A stretch of 59,051 nucleotides of DNA from Fluviicola sp. (GCA_002734085.1 NVXV01000010.1:1-59051); one strand, 5' to 3'. Numbered from the stretch's first letter, positions 26,952 through 35,314 are shown. Made by a program: numbers and translations. The notes: generated from the sequence alone by a model not told the origin.

Positions 26952-27515
26952 TTAGTCTTCCCACTTGACGGTTTTCATGAATTCAATGAGATCTTTCTTA
27001 ACAAAGTTTAAAGTAGGTTTTATGGAGTCGTAATTTGGTCGTGTATTGAAATAAACAACGCCACTAAAAAACCTGTCAGTACTATCTGTTACATAAAACT
27101 GGAAAGGAGAGGCTACATTGCCTTGAAGTTCAAAAAACGTCCCAAATACTCTGTCTTCTTTACGGATAATTGTTGAGTCGATGATTGCTGTTGCTTTTAT
27201 TTTATGATCGCCTACTTTGTCATTTGCATGATTGATGTACATACCTAATGTTGTATCTATATCTATGACACTCAAGTGAAGCGTTCCGTCTAAACCTTCT
27301 AAAATAATATCTTTATTACAACTATTTTGCTCTGCTGAATTCACCTTGAAATAACTGGGTTTATTGAAGCTGAAATTACATTCATCATTATATACAGCAT
27401 AGCTTCTTTCAGGAAGATTGATTTTTAAATACGTAGGCGGTTTTGGGACATAATTTCTGTCCTCACAACTTATAAAAAAAATTGTTAATAGTACCAATAC
27501 ACTATTAATCTTCAT
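26952..27515 (-). CDS. gldD: Gliding motility lipoprotein GldD
   Basis: 187 aa from the ATG at 27515; the 23 extra residues of the longest frame overlap gldE and lack a signal. The lipobox is FFISC, followed by the GldD hallmark YVPKPPTYLKINLPERSYAVY. The rest includes NFSFNKPSYFKV and the C-terminal FSGVVYFNTRPNYDSIKPTL. GldD is one of the Gld lipoproteins needed for gliding and T9SS function in Flavobacterium johnsoniae. It overlaps the 3' end of gldE by 11 bases and ends the mutY-ssb-gldE-gldD run. Confidence 0.95.
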   Translation of the reverse strand: MKINSVLVLLTIFFISCEDRNYVPKPPTYLKINLPERSYAVYNDECNFSFNKPSYFKVNSAEQNSCNKDIILEGLDGTLHLSVIDIDTTLGMYINHANDKVGDHKIKATAIIDSTIIRKEDRVFGTFFELQGNVASPFQFYVTDSTDRFFSGVVYFNTRPNYDSIKPTLNFVKKDLIEFMKTVKWED

Positions 27516-28860
27516 CGTCTTTACTTTTCTTTTGAATGATAACTTTAACCAACTTAATTCGCTTTTTATCGGATGACTCCACAATGAATTTTAAGTTTTC
27601 GAAAATAAATGATTCGTTATTCCTTAAAATCTTACCCGCCTGTTCAACAAGGAATCCTCCAATCGAATCTGACTCTCCTTTCGCGTACTCAAAAGCTTTA
27701 TTATCGACATCTAATACTTTATACATATCGACGAGAGGTGTTTTTCCTTCAAATACAAACGTATTTTGATCGACTTTGGTATATACGATGTCATCATCAT
27801 CGAATTCATCGGTAATCTCACCAACGATTTCTTCAAGAACATCTTCAAGTGTTACAACACCTGAAGCACCTCCGTATTCGTCTACAACGACAGCCATGTG
27901 CATTTTTAATTCTTGAAATTCTTTGAGTAGATCATCAATCTTTTTGTTTTCAGGCACAAAGAATGGCGGACGAACCAATTTGTTCCATTGAAAATCCTCT
28001 TTTTCATTTAAATGAGCAAGTAGATCTTTTACAAACATAATTCCTACAACTTCATCAAAAGTCTCTTTATAAACAGGAATTCTTGAGTATCCTGAATCTA
28101 AAATAACTGCTAGTAGCTCATTGTATGATATTTCAACATCAACGGCAACGGTGTCTACTCGAGATCTCATGATTTGCCTTACATCCGTATTCCCAAAATT
28201 GACTATACCTTCTAAAATCCTCTGTTCCTCGTTAGAAGTATCTTTTTCGCGAGTTAGAGCGATTGCATTTTCCAAATCATCTGTGGAGACATCAATTTGT
28301 TTTTTTCTGGCATACTTAAGAATTATCTCGGTTCCGCCCACAAGAAATCGTCTTAACCATGAGAACGGTGGGATGTTTCCGAAAACCTTCAATGGTTTTG
28401 CCATTATTGAAACAAGTCTTAAACTGTTTCTGTTGGCGTAAATTTTTGGTATCACTTCCCCTATTAGTAAGATTGTAAATGTGATTCCACCAATTTCAAT
28501 AGCGGAACGCAAATAGTCGATAGAGCCATCAGGAGTTTCAGGGTAGATGAAAGAAAACAAATAGCTCGCTAAGATTACAATTCCAACATTCACAAAGTTA
28601 TTCGTGATTAATATTGTTGCTAATAAATCTTTAGGGTTTTTGAGAAGCTCCCATGCTACATTCGACGAATCATCAGACCCTGATTGAATTTCTTCACTTT
28701 CTTCAGGAGACAAGGAGAAAAAAGCAACCTCTGAACCTGAAATTAATGCGGATAAGAACAATAAGATTACCAGAATAACTAATGAAACCCAAAAGCCTGT
28801 TCCAATTGAATCGGGTGAAATGTTTAACAAGATAAAACTAAGGGGTTCCGTGTCGTCCAT
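27505..28860 (-). CDS. gldE: Gliding motility-associated protein GldE (CNNM/CBS/CorC family)
   Basis: 451 aa. An N-terminal CNNM (DUF21) transmembrane domain (about 25-200; ALISGSEVAFFSLSPEE, LLATILITNNFVNVGIVIL) is followed by paired CBS domains (IMRSRVDTVAVDVE, GYSRIPVYKE, VVDEYGGASGVVTLEDVLEEIVGEI) and a CorC_HlyC domain at the C-terminus. This matches GldE, which in Flavobacterium supports gliding and is partly redundant with GldD. The gene order ssb-gldE-gldD, with 13 bases to ssb and an 11-base overlap with gldD, is the classical flavobacterial one. Confidence 0.94.
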   Translation of the reverse strand: MDDTEPLSFILLNISPDSIGTGFWVSLVILVILLFLSALISGSEVAFFSLSPEESEEIQSGSDDSSNVAWELLKNPKDLLATILITNNFVNVGIVILASYLFSFIYPETPDGSIDYLRSAIEIGGITFTILLIGEVIPKIYANRNSLRLVSIMAKPLKVFGNIPPFSWLRRFLVGGTEIILKYARKKQIDVSTDDLENAIALTREKDTSNEEQRILEGIVNFGNTDVRQIMRSRVDTVAVDVEISYNELLAVILDSGYSRIPVYKETFDEVVGIMFVKDLLAHLNEKEDFQWNKLVRPPFFVPENKKIDDLLKEFQELKMHMAVVVDEYGGASGVVTLEDVLEEIVGEITDEFDDDDIVYTKVDQNTFVFEGKTPLVDMYKVLDVDNKAFEYAKGESDSIGGFLVEQAGKILRNNESFIFENLKFIVESSDKKRIKLVKVIIQKKSKDDED

Positions 28861-28873
28861 TGAATGCTACAAT

Positions 28874-29326
28874 TTAAAAAGGCAAGTCGTCATCGTCATT
28901 ATCACTCAAGTTTTCCGTCATTGGACTAGGTTTCTGCGGAGTATCTTGAGAAGAATAATTCGGCGAATTTTGTGGAGATGCATTTTCATTTTTTGGAGAT
29001 AACATCGTAAAGTTATCTGCTACAACTTCTGTTGCGTATTTAGTTGTTCCAGCTTCATCCTGCCAGGAACGCGTTTTCAGTTTACCTTCAACATAAACTT
29101 TTTGTCCTTTGGTAAGAAATTTCTCAGCTACTTCAGCCAGTCCTCTCCAAACAACAATATTGTGCCAATCTGTAATCTCTCGTCTTTCTCCAGTAGTTTT
29201 GTCATTATACGATTCTGAAGTAGCAATAGAGAAACGAACTAATTTCGTTCCGTTTTCCAATGTTCTAACTTCAGGGTCTTTACCCAAATTACCGATAAGA
29301 ATAACTTTATTTACACTTCCTGCCAT
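28874..29326 (-). CDS. ssb: Single-stranded DNA-binding protein
   Basis: 150 aa from the ATG at 29326 (MAGSVNKVILIGNLG); the longer frame begins with TTG. The OB fold includes KDPEVRTLENGTKLVRFSIATSE, TDWHNIVVW and YVEGKLKTRSW. The C-terminus is a disordered Ser/Pro/Asn linker ending in the acidic tip DNDDDDLPF, the partner-binding tail of SSB. It protects ssDNA in replication and repair. It lies between mutY and gldE in the same direction. A TACATTTG box sits only 4 bases before the start, which would imply an almost leaderless transcript if used. Confidence 0.96.
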   Translation of the reverse strand: MAGSVNKVILIGNLGKDPEVRTLENGTKLVRFSIATSESYNDKTTGERREITDWHNIVVWRGLAEVAEKFLTKGQKVYVEGKLKTRSWQDEAGTTKYATEVVADNFTMLSPKNENASPQNSPNYSSQDTPQKPSPMTENLSDNDDDDLPF

Positions 29327-29386
29327 ATAACAAATGTAAGACAATTCTATAAAAAATGAATCATAAGCCGCTAATATTTTTGTGGG

Positions 29387-30430
29387 TTAAGAATTGCCAT
29401 AAGCTTCATGATTTTCTTCTAAGTATCTGTCAATCAGTCTAGGTAAAGGATAATCCCGGATTTCATCTAAATTAACTGTTATATATTCTGATTCATTTGT
29501 AATCAGAGAATCAACTTTCCAAAATGAAGCGTGAATCTTTTGGTGACTTAAGATATGCTGGTATTCAGTGATTTTATTTTGTGTTTTAGTATTCCATTTC
29601 TTTTTTGTAATACTTTTAACATCGTTTAATGTTAGTGGCTTGTCACTTTCAATTAAAGGCAGTTGAAACATGTTTTGCCAGATCCCTTTACCTTTTCTTT
29701 TCTCAATTTGTAATTGATTGGAGGAGCTGATAAAGAAATTGAAGTATTTATTGGTTACTTTGGTTTTTTTAGATTTCACGGGAAAATCTAACTGACTACT
29801 TTTGAGATACGCACTACATTGTTCTTGAAGAGGACAGCTTTCACAATCTGGATTTTTAGGAGTACATACTAAAGCACCTAGTTCCATTATCGCTTGATTA
29901 AATTCTGCAGGATCTTCATTTCCAATTAAGTCTTGCGCATACGCTTTGAATAGTTTCTGTCCTTGAGAGGAATCTATTGGAGTTTCATCTGTGTAGTAGC
30001 GCGAAAGTACGCGATAAACATTTCCATCAACAACAGCATGAGGAAGGTCAAAAGCGAAAGAGGCAATTGCAGAAGCTGTGTAGTCACCCACTCCTTTTAA
30101 TTGCTTAATGTCCTTATATGTCGAAGGGAATTTACCACTAAACTCTTCCATCACTTGTTTTGAAGCGAAGTGGAGGTTTCTAGCCCTACTGTAATACCCT
30201 AAACCTTGCCATAGATTTAAGACTTCTTGTTCTTTTGCATTAGCAAGATCTTCTATTTCTGGATAGCGATTAACGAACTTTAAATAGTAGGATTTTCCTT
30301 GTATCACTCTTGTTTGTTGCAGAATTATCTCTGATAACCAAATCAAATATGGGTTTTTTGTTTCACGCCAGGGAAGGTTTCGTTTATTTTGTCGATACCA
30401 TAAGCGAATTGATAGAGAAAAATCATGCAT
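29387..30430 (-). CDS. mutY: A/G-specific adenine DNA glycosylase
   Basis: 347 aa. The HhH-GPD glycosylase domain has LPWRETKNPYLIWLSEIILQQTRV (catalytic Glu), the helix-hairpin-helix LKGVGDYTASAIASFAF and catalytic Asp in AVVDGNVYRVLSRY. The iron-sulfur cluster motif is C-x6-C-x2-C-x5-C (CTPKNPDCESCPLQEQC). The C-terminal NUDIX-like domain recognises 8-oxoG. It removes adenine mispaired with 8-oxoguanine. Head-to-head with the HU gene; a TATCTTTG box lies on the minus strand at 30465-30472. Confidence 0.96.
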   Translation of the reverse strand: MHDFSLSIRLWYRQNKRNLPWRETKNPYLIWLSEIILQQTRVIQGKSYYLKFVNRYPEIEDLANAKEQEVLNLWQGLGYYSRARNLHFASKQVMEEFSGKFPSTYKDIKQLKGVGDYTASAIASFAFDLPHAVVDGNVYRVLSRYYTDETPIDSSQGQKLFKAYAQDLIGNEDPAEFNQAIMELGALVCTPKNPDCESCPLQEQCSAYLKSSQLDFPVKSKKTKVTNKYFNFFISSSNQLQIEKRKGKGIWQNMFQLPLIESDKPLTLNDVKSITKKKWNTKTQNKITEYQHILSHQKIHASFWKVDSLITNESEYITVNLDEIRDYPLPRLIDRYLEENHEAYGNS

Positions 30431-30464
30431 TAGGGTAAAAGTTTAAAGTTTATTGGCAAAAAGG

Positions 30465-30472
30465 CAAAGATA
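30465..30472 (-). promoter_or_regulatory. -7 box TATCTTTG for mutY
   Basis: An exact TAnnTTTG match on the minus strand, 35 bases upstream of the mutY start, in the 106-base divergent gap. It lies about 16 bases from the -7 box for HU on the other strand, so polymerase binding at the two promoters would overlap. Confidence 0.5.
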
Positions 30473-30488
30473 AAACGATAAAGCTAAC

Positions 30489-30496
30489 TACCTTTG
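30489..30496 (+). promoter_or_regulatory. -7 box TACCTTTG for HU gene
   Basis: An exact TAnnTTTG match 41 bases before the HU start, giving a leader of roughly 35 bases. No clear TTTG at -33; the region there is occupied by the opposing mutY -7 box. Confidence 0.5.
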
Positions 30497-30536
30497 TATT
30501 AGAAATCAAATTGTTGTTAAATATAAATTTTTAAAT

Positions 30537-30827
30537 ATGACAAAAGCAGATATAGTTGCTCAAATAGCAGAGGAAGTAGGATTAGAGAAGAACGAAGTTC
30601 AAAAGACAGTTGAATCTTTTATGGAGAATGTAAAAGGTTCTTTGACAAAAGGTGAGAATGTTTACTTGAGAGGATTCGGTAGCTTTATCGTGAAAGAAAG
30701 AGCAGAGAAAACAGGACGTAATATTTCAAAAAATACGACGATCATTATTCCAGCTCATAACATTCCTTCTTTTAAGCCTGCAAAAACATTTGTAGAAGAC
30801 GTGAAAACGAATGTTAAAGTGAAATAA
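30537..30827 (+). CDS. HU/IHF-family DNA-binding protein
   Basis: 96 aa. Typical HU fold: two N-terminal helices (TKADIVAQIAEEVGLEKNEV, FMENVKGSLTKGENV), the GFGSFIVKERAEKTGRNISKN saddle and the DNA-inserting arm with IPAHNIPSFKPAKTF. In place of the usual NP-x-T hinge it has SKNTTIIIPAHNIP, a common Bacteroidota variant. It is a nucleoid-associated DNA-bending protein. It has its own promoter and a hairpin terminator 51 bases after the stop. Confidence 0.95.
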   Translation: MTKADIVAQIAEEVGLEKNEVQKTVESFMENVKGSLTKGENVYLRGFGSFIVKERAEKTGRNISKNTTIIIPAHNIPSFKPAKTFVEDVKTNVKVK

Positions 30828-30845
30828 TCAAATTTCAACCCATAT

Positions 30846-30877
30846 TTTGGGACTTAATAAAGTTATTTATATCTTTG
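30846..30877 (+). promoter_or_regulatory. Promoter TTTG-N20-TATCTTTG upstream of the COX24-type peptide gene
   Basis: The TTTG at 30846-30849 and TATCTTTG at 30870-30877 match both Bacteroidota sigma elements with 20 bases between. The start point would fall near 30884, inside the left arm of the hairpin that follows. Confidence 0.7.
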
Positions 30878-30910
30878 CACTCCTGTTTTGAAAGCAGGAG
30901 TGTTTTTTTT
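30878..30910 (+). terminator. Rho-independent terminator after HU, overlapping the next transcription start
   Basis: An 8-bp perfect stem CACTCCTG / CAGGAGTG (30878-30885 with 30895-30902), extendable by three weaker pairs, is followed by eight T (30903-30910). It should stop transcripts coming from HU. Transcripts begun at the promoter immediately upstream would lack most of the left arm and pass. Confidence 0.85.
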
Positions 30911-30959
30911 ACAAGAAACATTTAGAGTTTAGAATATTAATACTTAAAATATATACATT

Positions 30960-31052
30960 ATGCCAAGTGGTAAAAAAAGAAAAAGACATAAGATGTCTAC
31001 GCACAAAAGAAAAAAGCGTTTAAGAAAAAACCGTCACAAGAAGAAGAAGTAA
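30960..31052 (+). CDS. 30-residue AURKAIP1/COX24-domain ribosomal-type small protein
   Basis: 30 aa, extremely basic: MPSGKKRKRHKMSTHKRKK then RLRKNRHKKKK. This matches the small Bacteroidota proteins carrying the COX24/AURKAIP1 C-terminal domain, the bacterial relative of mitochondrial small-subunit protein mS38. It is probably a ribosomal small-subunit component that is easily missed because of its size. It has its own strong promoter and sits 88 bases upstream of the RNase E/G gene, a neighbourhood also seen in other flavobacteria. Confidence 0.85.
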   Translation: MPSGKKRKRHKMSTHKRKKRLRKNRHKKKK

Positions 31053-31084
31053 TCTCTTTTTGGATACATACTAGATAGGTAAAC

Positions 31085-31109
31085 AGCTTAGTAGTGAGAC
31101 TACTAGGCT
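31085..31109 (+). other. 10-bp hairpin in the leader of the RNase E/G gene
   Basis: AGCTTAGTAG (31085-31094) pairs with CTACTAGGCT (31100-31109), one G-T pair, five-base loop TGAGA. It is not followed by a T-run, so it is unlikely to be a terminator. It lies 32 bases before the GTG start of the RNase gene and could be a processing or feedback site. Confidence 0.5.
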
Positions 31110-31140
31110 ATTTGCATTTATAAACTTAAATACGGCTTCC

Positions 31141-32688
31141 GTGAATTACGAATTAGTAGTCGACTCCCGTGAGGGGAGCGTTTGGCTTGCACTACTAAAG
31201 GACGGTAAGCTTATTGAACTTCACGAAGAAAGAGGTACTACAGATTACGCTGTTGGTGATGTATATCACGGCAAAGTAAGAAAAGTTGTACCTAGCTTAA
31301 ATGCTTGTTTCGTTGATGTAGGATACGAAAAAGATGCCTTTCTTCATTATTTGGACTTAGGGCCACAATTTTATTCTCTCAATAAGTTTACTCAACATAC
31401 GTTGCAAGGCAAACAAAATGTTGCCGACCTCTTGTACTTCAAAACTGAAGAGGATATACCAAAAGATGGGAAAATTACAGATGTAGTCTCCTCATCTCAA
31501 CACATAATGGTTCAAGTTGCTAAAGAACCAATCTCTAGCAAAGGACCAAGACTCAGTGCTGAAGTAACTTTAGCTGGTCGGTACCTTGTTTTAGTTCCGT
31601 TCTCCAATAAAGTCTCAATCTCTCAAAAGATTAAAGACCACGAAGAACGCGATCGTTTGCGCGATATTATGAAGGATATCAAACCAAAGAATTTTGGAGT
31701 GATTATTCGTACTGTTGCCAAGAATAAAAAGATTGAACAACTCGATTTAGACTTAAAGAATCTACTTGATAAGTGGAAGAAATTGCATGGTAATCTTGTC
31801 GATTCTGCACCTCCTAGAAGAATTTTAGGGGAAATTAATAAAGCATCATCTTTATTGCGTGATTTATTAAATGCAGACTTTACGAATATTCATGTGAATG
31901 ATGAAGCGCTTTTTGAGCAGATAAAATCTTATGTTGCATCTATTGCGCCAGGTAGAGAGAAAATTTTAAAGCAATATAATGGTCGTTTAGAGATCTTTGA
32001 GAAATTCGGGATCAACAAGCAGATTAAAGCATTGTTTGGAAAGAAAGTTCCAATGCCTAGTGGCGGATATTTGATTATAGAGCACACTGAAGCAATGCAC
32101 GTTGTGGATGTGAATTCAGGTAATCGAAAGGATGCGAAGGGACAAGAGAGTAATGCGCTTGCAACGAATTTGGAAGCTGCAGAAGAATTGGCTCGAGTAC
32201 TTCAATTGCGTGACATGGGTGGTATTATAGCTGTCGATTTTATCGATATGCACGAAAAAGAGAATAATAAAGCTCTTTTTGAGAAAATGAAAGGTTTCAT
32301 GAAATCCGATCGGGCAAAGCATAATATTTTGCCTCCTTCTCGTTTTGGAGTGATTGAAATCACACGTCAAAGAGTCCGTCCAGAAACAGATATTGAAACT
32401 TCTGAGCAATGTCCCGTTTGTAATGGAACTGGTGAAATCAGTGCTAGTATTTTGTTTGCCGATGAAATAGAGAATAATCTTGCATACTTACTCAAGGATA
32501 AGAAGGTGCCAAACGTTACACTATACGTTCATCCATACATTGAATCTCATTTTAAGCGAGGAATTATTTCCAAACAGAAAAGTTGGTTCATTAAGTATAA
32601 AAAATGGGTGCGTGTTGTTGGCGTTTCAGATTACCATTTCTTGCAGTATTCTTTTGTAGATAAGAAAGGCGAAGAAATTTCACTTTGA
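31141..32688 (+). CDS. rng: Ribonuclease E/G family endoribonuclease
   Basis: 515 aa with a GTG start (no nearer ATG fits; MNYELVVDSREGSVWLALL is the natural N-terminus). An N-terminal S1 domain (about 37-130; GDVYHGKVRKVVPSLNACFVDVGYEKDAFL) is split by an insertion. The catalytic domain has the metal-binding aspartates in VVDVNSGNRK and IIAVDFIDM. The zinc-link cysteines are in CPVCNGTG. The length is that of RNase G rather than RNase E, as there is no long C-terminal scaffold. Role: rRNA 5' maturation and mRNA decay. Overlaps recX by one base. Confidence 0.94.
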   Translation: MNYELVVDSREGSVWLALLKDGKLIELHEERGTTDYAVGDVYHGKVRKVVPSLNACFVDVGYEKDAFLHYLDLGPQFYSLNKFTQHTLQGKQNVADLLYFKTEEDIPKDGKITDVVSSSQHIMVQVAKEPISSKGPRLSAEVTLAGRYLVLVPFSNKVSISQKIKDHEERDRLRDIMKDIKPKNFGVIIRTVAKNKKIEQLDLDLKNLLDKWKKLHGNLVDSAPPRRILGEINKASSLLRDLLNADFTNIHVNDEALFEQIKSYVASIAPGREKILKQYNGRLEIFEKFGINKQIKALFGKKVPMPSGGYLIIEHTEAMHVVDVNSGNRKDAKGQESNALATNLEAAEELARVLQLRDMGGIIAVDFIDMHEKENNKALFEKMKGFMKSDRAKHNILPPSRFGVIEITRQRVRPETDIETSEQCPVCNGTGEISASILFADEIENNLAYLLKDKKVPNVTLYVHPYIESHFKRGIISKQKSWFIKYKKWVRVVGVSDYHFLQYSFVDKKGEEISL

Positions 32689-33158
32689 TGAAAAAAGAGG
32701 GGAAACCATACTCTTTTTTAGAAGCAAAACAAAAAATAGAAGCTTGGTGTGCTTATCAAGACCGATGTCATAAAGAAGTGCACAATAAACTTCGAACTTA
32801 TGGCTTAGATGATGAGGACACCAATGCTTTAATCTCACACTTGATTGAGTATCAATTCCTCGACGAACAACGTTTCGCTGAAAGCTTTGTATCTGGAAAA
32901 TACAGAATTAAAAAATGGGGCAGGAATAAGATCAAGGTTCACCTTAAACAAAAAAACGTTCCTCAAGTTTGTATCAATCATGCCTTGAAAACCATAGATG
33001 ATGAGTTGTACATGGAAAACTTAAAGGGACTCGCTGAGCGAAAATGGAAAGAGAAGAAAGGAACTAACTTCGAAAAAAAGGTCAAAGTGCAACAATTCCT
33101 CTCCTCCAGAGGGTATGAATTTGACCTGATTCATGATGTTCTAAATACACACGAATAA
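32688..33158 (+). CDS. recX: RecX family regulatory protein
   Basis: 156 aa from the ATG at 32688, which overlaps the RNase stop as TGATG. Three-helix RecX repeats are seen: EAKQKIEAWCAYQDRCHKEV, LIEYQFLDEQRFAESFVSGK and KWGRNKIKVHLKQKNV. RecX binds RecA filaments and modulates them. Its coupling to an RNase E/G gene rather than to recA is common in Bacteroidota. Confidence 0.88.
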   Translation: MKKEGKPYSFLEAKQKIEAWCAYQDRCHKEVHNKLRTYGLDDEDTNALISHLIEYQFLDEQRFAESFVSGKYRIKKWGRNKIKVHLKQKNVPQVCINHALKTIDDELYMENLKGLAERKWKEKKGTNFEKKVKVQQFLSSRGYEFDLIHDVLNTHE

Positions 33159-33250
33159 AAGGGAAAACATTAAAATTCCTTAAATTTCAAGGTTTCAGGG
33201 ATTTTGCATTTGAATTTAATTTATATTAGCATTTCATAAGTGAAAAAATT

Positions 33251-33964
33251 GTGTCAGACAGCATCATCATAATTCCAACTTACAATGAAATAGAGAACAT
33301 CGAAAAGATGATTCGTAAGGTGATGTCTTATGAAAAAGATTATCATATTTTAATTGTTGATGATAACTCTCCAGATGGTACTGCAACAAAAGTGAAAGAA
33401 TTGCAAAAAGAGTTTGAATCACGACTGCATATTTTGGAGAGGGAAGGTAAGCAAGGGTTAGGGACAGCCTATATCGCTGGATTTGATTGGTCGCTTTCTA
33501 AATCTTACGATTACATCTTTGAAATGGATGCTGATTTCTCACACAATCCTGATGATTTAATTTACCTATACAATGCCTGTGCAAACGAAGGCGCTAAGCT
33601 TTCAATCGGTTCACGTTATTGCAAGGGAGGAAAAGTGAAGAACTGGCCCTTTTTAAGAATCTTAATGTCTTATTTCGCTTCAATATACGTTCGTATGATC
33701 TTGTGGATTGGAATTAAAGATACAACGGCAGGATTCAAGTGTTATACACGCGAGGCACTTGAAAAAGTCAATTATAAAATAATTCCTTTTAAAGGATATG
33801 CCTTTCAAATTTGTATGAAATATGGCGTTGTGAAAAATAAATTGAAGGTCATTGAAGTACCGATCACATTTATTGACCGTCAGTATGGAACTTCCAAAAT
33901 GAGTACAGGAATTTTTAACGAAGCCTTTGTAGGAGTTTGGAAAATGAAAAGTATGAAATTATAA
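33251..33964 (+). CDS. Polyprenol monophosphomannose synthase-type glycosyltransferase
   Basis: 237 aa with a GTG start. GT2-family fold: IIIIPTYNEIENIEKMI, VDDNSPDGTA, then EMDADFSHNPDDL with the DxD metal motif and GSRYCKGG. The C-terminal signature is VPITFIDRQYGTSKMS. The length matches soluble dolichol/polyprenol-phosphate mannose synthases lacking the extra membrane domain. It likely transfers a sugar from a nucleotide to polyprenyl phosphate at the inner membrane for later protein or envelope glycosylation. It starts a plus-strand run with pyrC (6-base gap). Confidence 0.9.
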   Translation: MSDSIIIIPTYNEIENIEKMIRKVMSYEKDYHILIVDDNSPDGTATKVKELQKEFESRLHILEREGKQGLGTAYIAGFDWSLSKSYDYIFEMDADFSHNPDDLIYLYNACANEGAKLSIGSRYCKGGKVKNWPFLRILMSYFASIYVRMILWIGIKDTTAGFKCYTREALEKVNYKIIPFKGYAFQICMKYGVVKNKLKVIEVPITFIDRQYGTSKMSTGIFNEAFVGVWKMKSMKL

Positions 33965-33970
33965 CAGTAT

Positions 33971-35314
33971 ATGAAGTATCTTTTAAAACAACCAACTGTA
34001 ATTAATGAGGGTAAGTCCGAAGTAGTTGATGTACTTATCGAAAATGAGAGAATAGTAAAAATTGCCCCCACTATTTCGAGTATTTCGGACTCATCTGTTC
34101 AAGAAATCAATTTAGAAGGAAAGTACCTCGTACCTGGTAGTATTGATGATCAAGTGCATTTTAGAGAGCCAGGTTTAACACATAAAGCAGATGTTTTTAC
34201 TGAAAGTCGTGCTGCAGTTGCTGGTGGAATTACTTCATTTATGGAAATGCCCAATACAGTTCCAAATGCATTGACGCAGGAACTGTTGCAGGATAAGTAC
34301 GACATTGCTTCAATATCAAGCATTGCGAACTACAGTTTTTTTATGGGTGCTTCAAATGACAATATTGAAGAAGTGCTCAAGACTAATCCCAAAGATGTAT
34401 GTGGTGTTAAAGTATTCATGGGTTCGAGTACAGGAAATATGCTCGTAGATGCGCCAGATACTTTGAATAAAATATTTTCAGAAGTACCGATGTTAATTGC
34501 AACTCATTGCGAGGATGAGGCAACGGTTAGAAGAAACATGGAAATCTATCGTGAAAAATACGGTGAAGATGTGCCGATTAAATATCATCCTGAAATCAGG
34601 AGTGAAGAAGCTTGTTATTTGTCTTCTTCAATGGCTGTTGATTTGGCAAAAAAACACGGCGCTAGATTGCATGTCCTTCATATCTCCACAGCAAAAGAAC
34701 TGGAGCTATTTGAAAATATTACTCCACTGAGTGAAAAACGAATTACTGCAGAAGCTTGTGTCCATCATTTATGGTTTTCTAAGGAAGACTACGATAAAAA
34801 AGGTACGTTAATCAAGTGGAATCCTGCTGTTAAAAATGCAACGGACAGAGATGCAATTTGGCAAGCTGTTTTAGACAATAAAATTGATGTTATTGCAACC
34901 GATCATGCGCCCCATACAATCGAAGAAAAAGATCAGACTTATTTTAAAGCCCCTTCTGGTGGTCCGTTAGTTCAACACGCCTTATTAGCACTTTTTGAAA
35001 AGTCTTTACAGGGAGTAATATCCAAAGAAAGGGTTGTTGAAAAAACAGCTCACGCTCCAGCAACATTATTTGGAGTAGTGGAGAGAGGGTATATCCGAGA
35101 AGGTTATTTTGCAGATTTAGTCGTTATTGACCCAAACAAGAAAACTGCGGTTGAAAAGTCAAATCTTTTGTATAAATGCGGATGGTCTCCTTTTGAGGGT
35201 GTAACTTTTAATCATAAAATAGAGAAGACTTTTGTGAATGGTCAACTAGTGTATAATGAAGATAAAATCATTGATCAATCGATAGGGAAACGATTAAATT
35301 TTAATCGTATTTAA
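33971..35314 (+). CDS. pyrC: Dihydroorotase
   Basis: 447 aa. Amidohydrolase barrel of the type I dihydroorotase kind: VPGSIDDQVHFREPGLTHK, EMPNTVPNA, GVKVFMGSSTGN (metal-bridging Lys), IATHCEDE, LHVLHISTAKE, VIATDHAPHT with the catalytic Asp. The first metal-site motif is DQVH where most amidohydrolases have DxHxH, so the first His is Gln. Several Bacteroidota dihydroorotases share this. It interconverts carbamoyl aspartate and dihydroorotate in pyrimidine synthesis. The DUF4296 lipoprotein gene overlaps its stop codon by one base. Confidence 0.94.
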   Translation: MKYLLKQPTVINEGKSEVVDVLIENERIVKIAPTISSISDSSVQEINLEGKYLVPGSIDDQVHFREPGLTHKADVFTESRAAVAGGITSFMEMPNTVPNALTQELLQDKYDIASISSIANYSFFMGASNDNIEEVLKTNPKDVCGVKVFMGSSTGNMLVDAPDTLNKIFSEVPMLIATHCEDEATVRRNMEIYREKYGEDVPIKYHPEIRSEEACYLSSSMAVDLAKKHGARLHVLHISTAKELELFENITPLSEKRITAEACVHHLWFSKEDYDKKGTLIKWNPAVKNATDRDAIWQAVLDNKIDVIATDHAPHTIEEKDQTYFKAPSGGPLVQHALLALFEKSLQGVISKERVVEKTAHAPATLFGVVERGYIREGYFADLVVIDPNKKTAVEKSNLLYKCGWSPFEGVTFNHKIEKTFVNGQLVYNEDKIIDQSIGKRLNFNRI

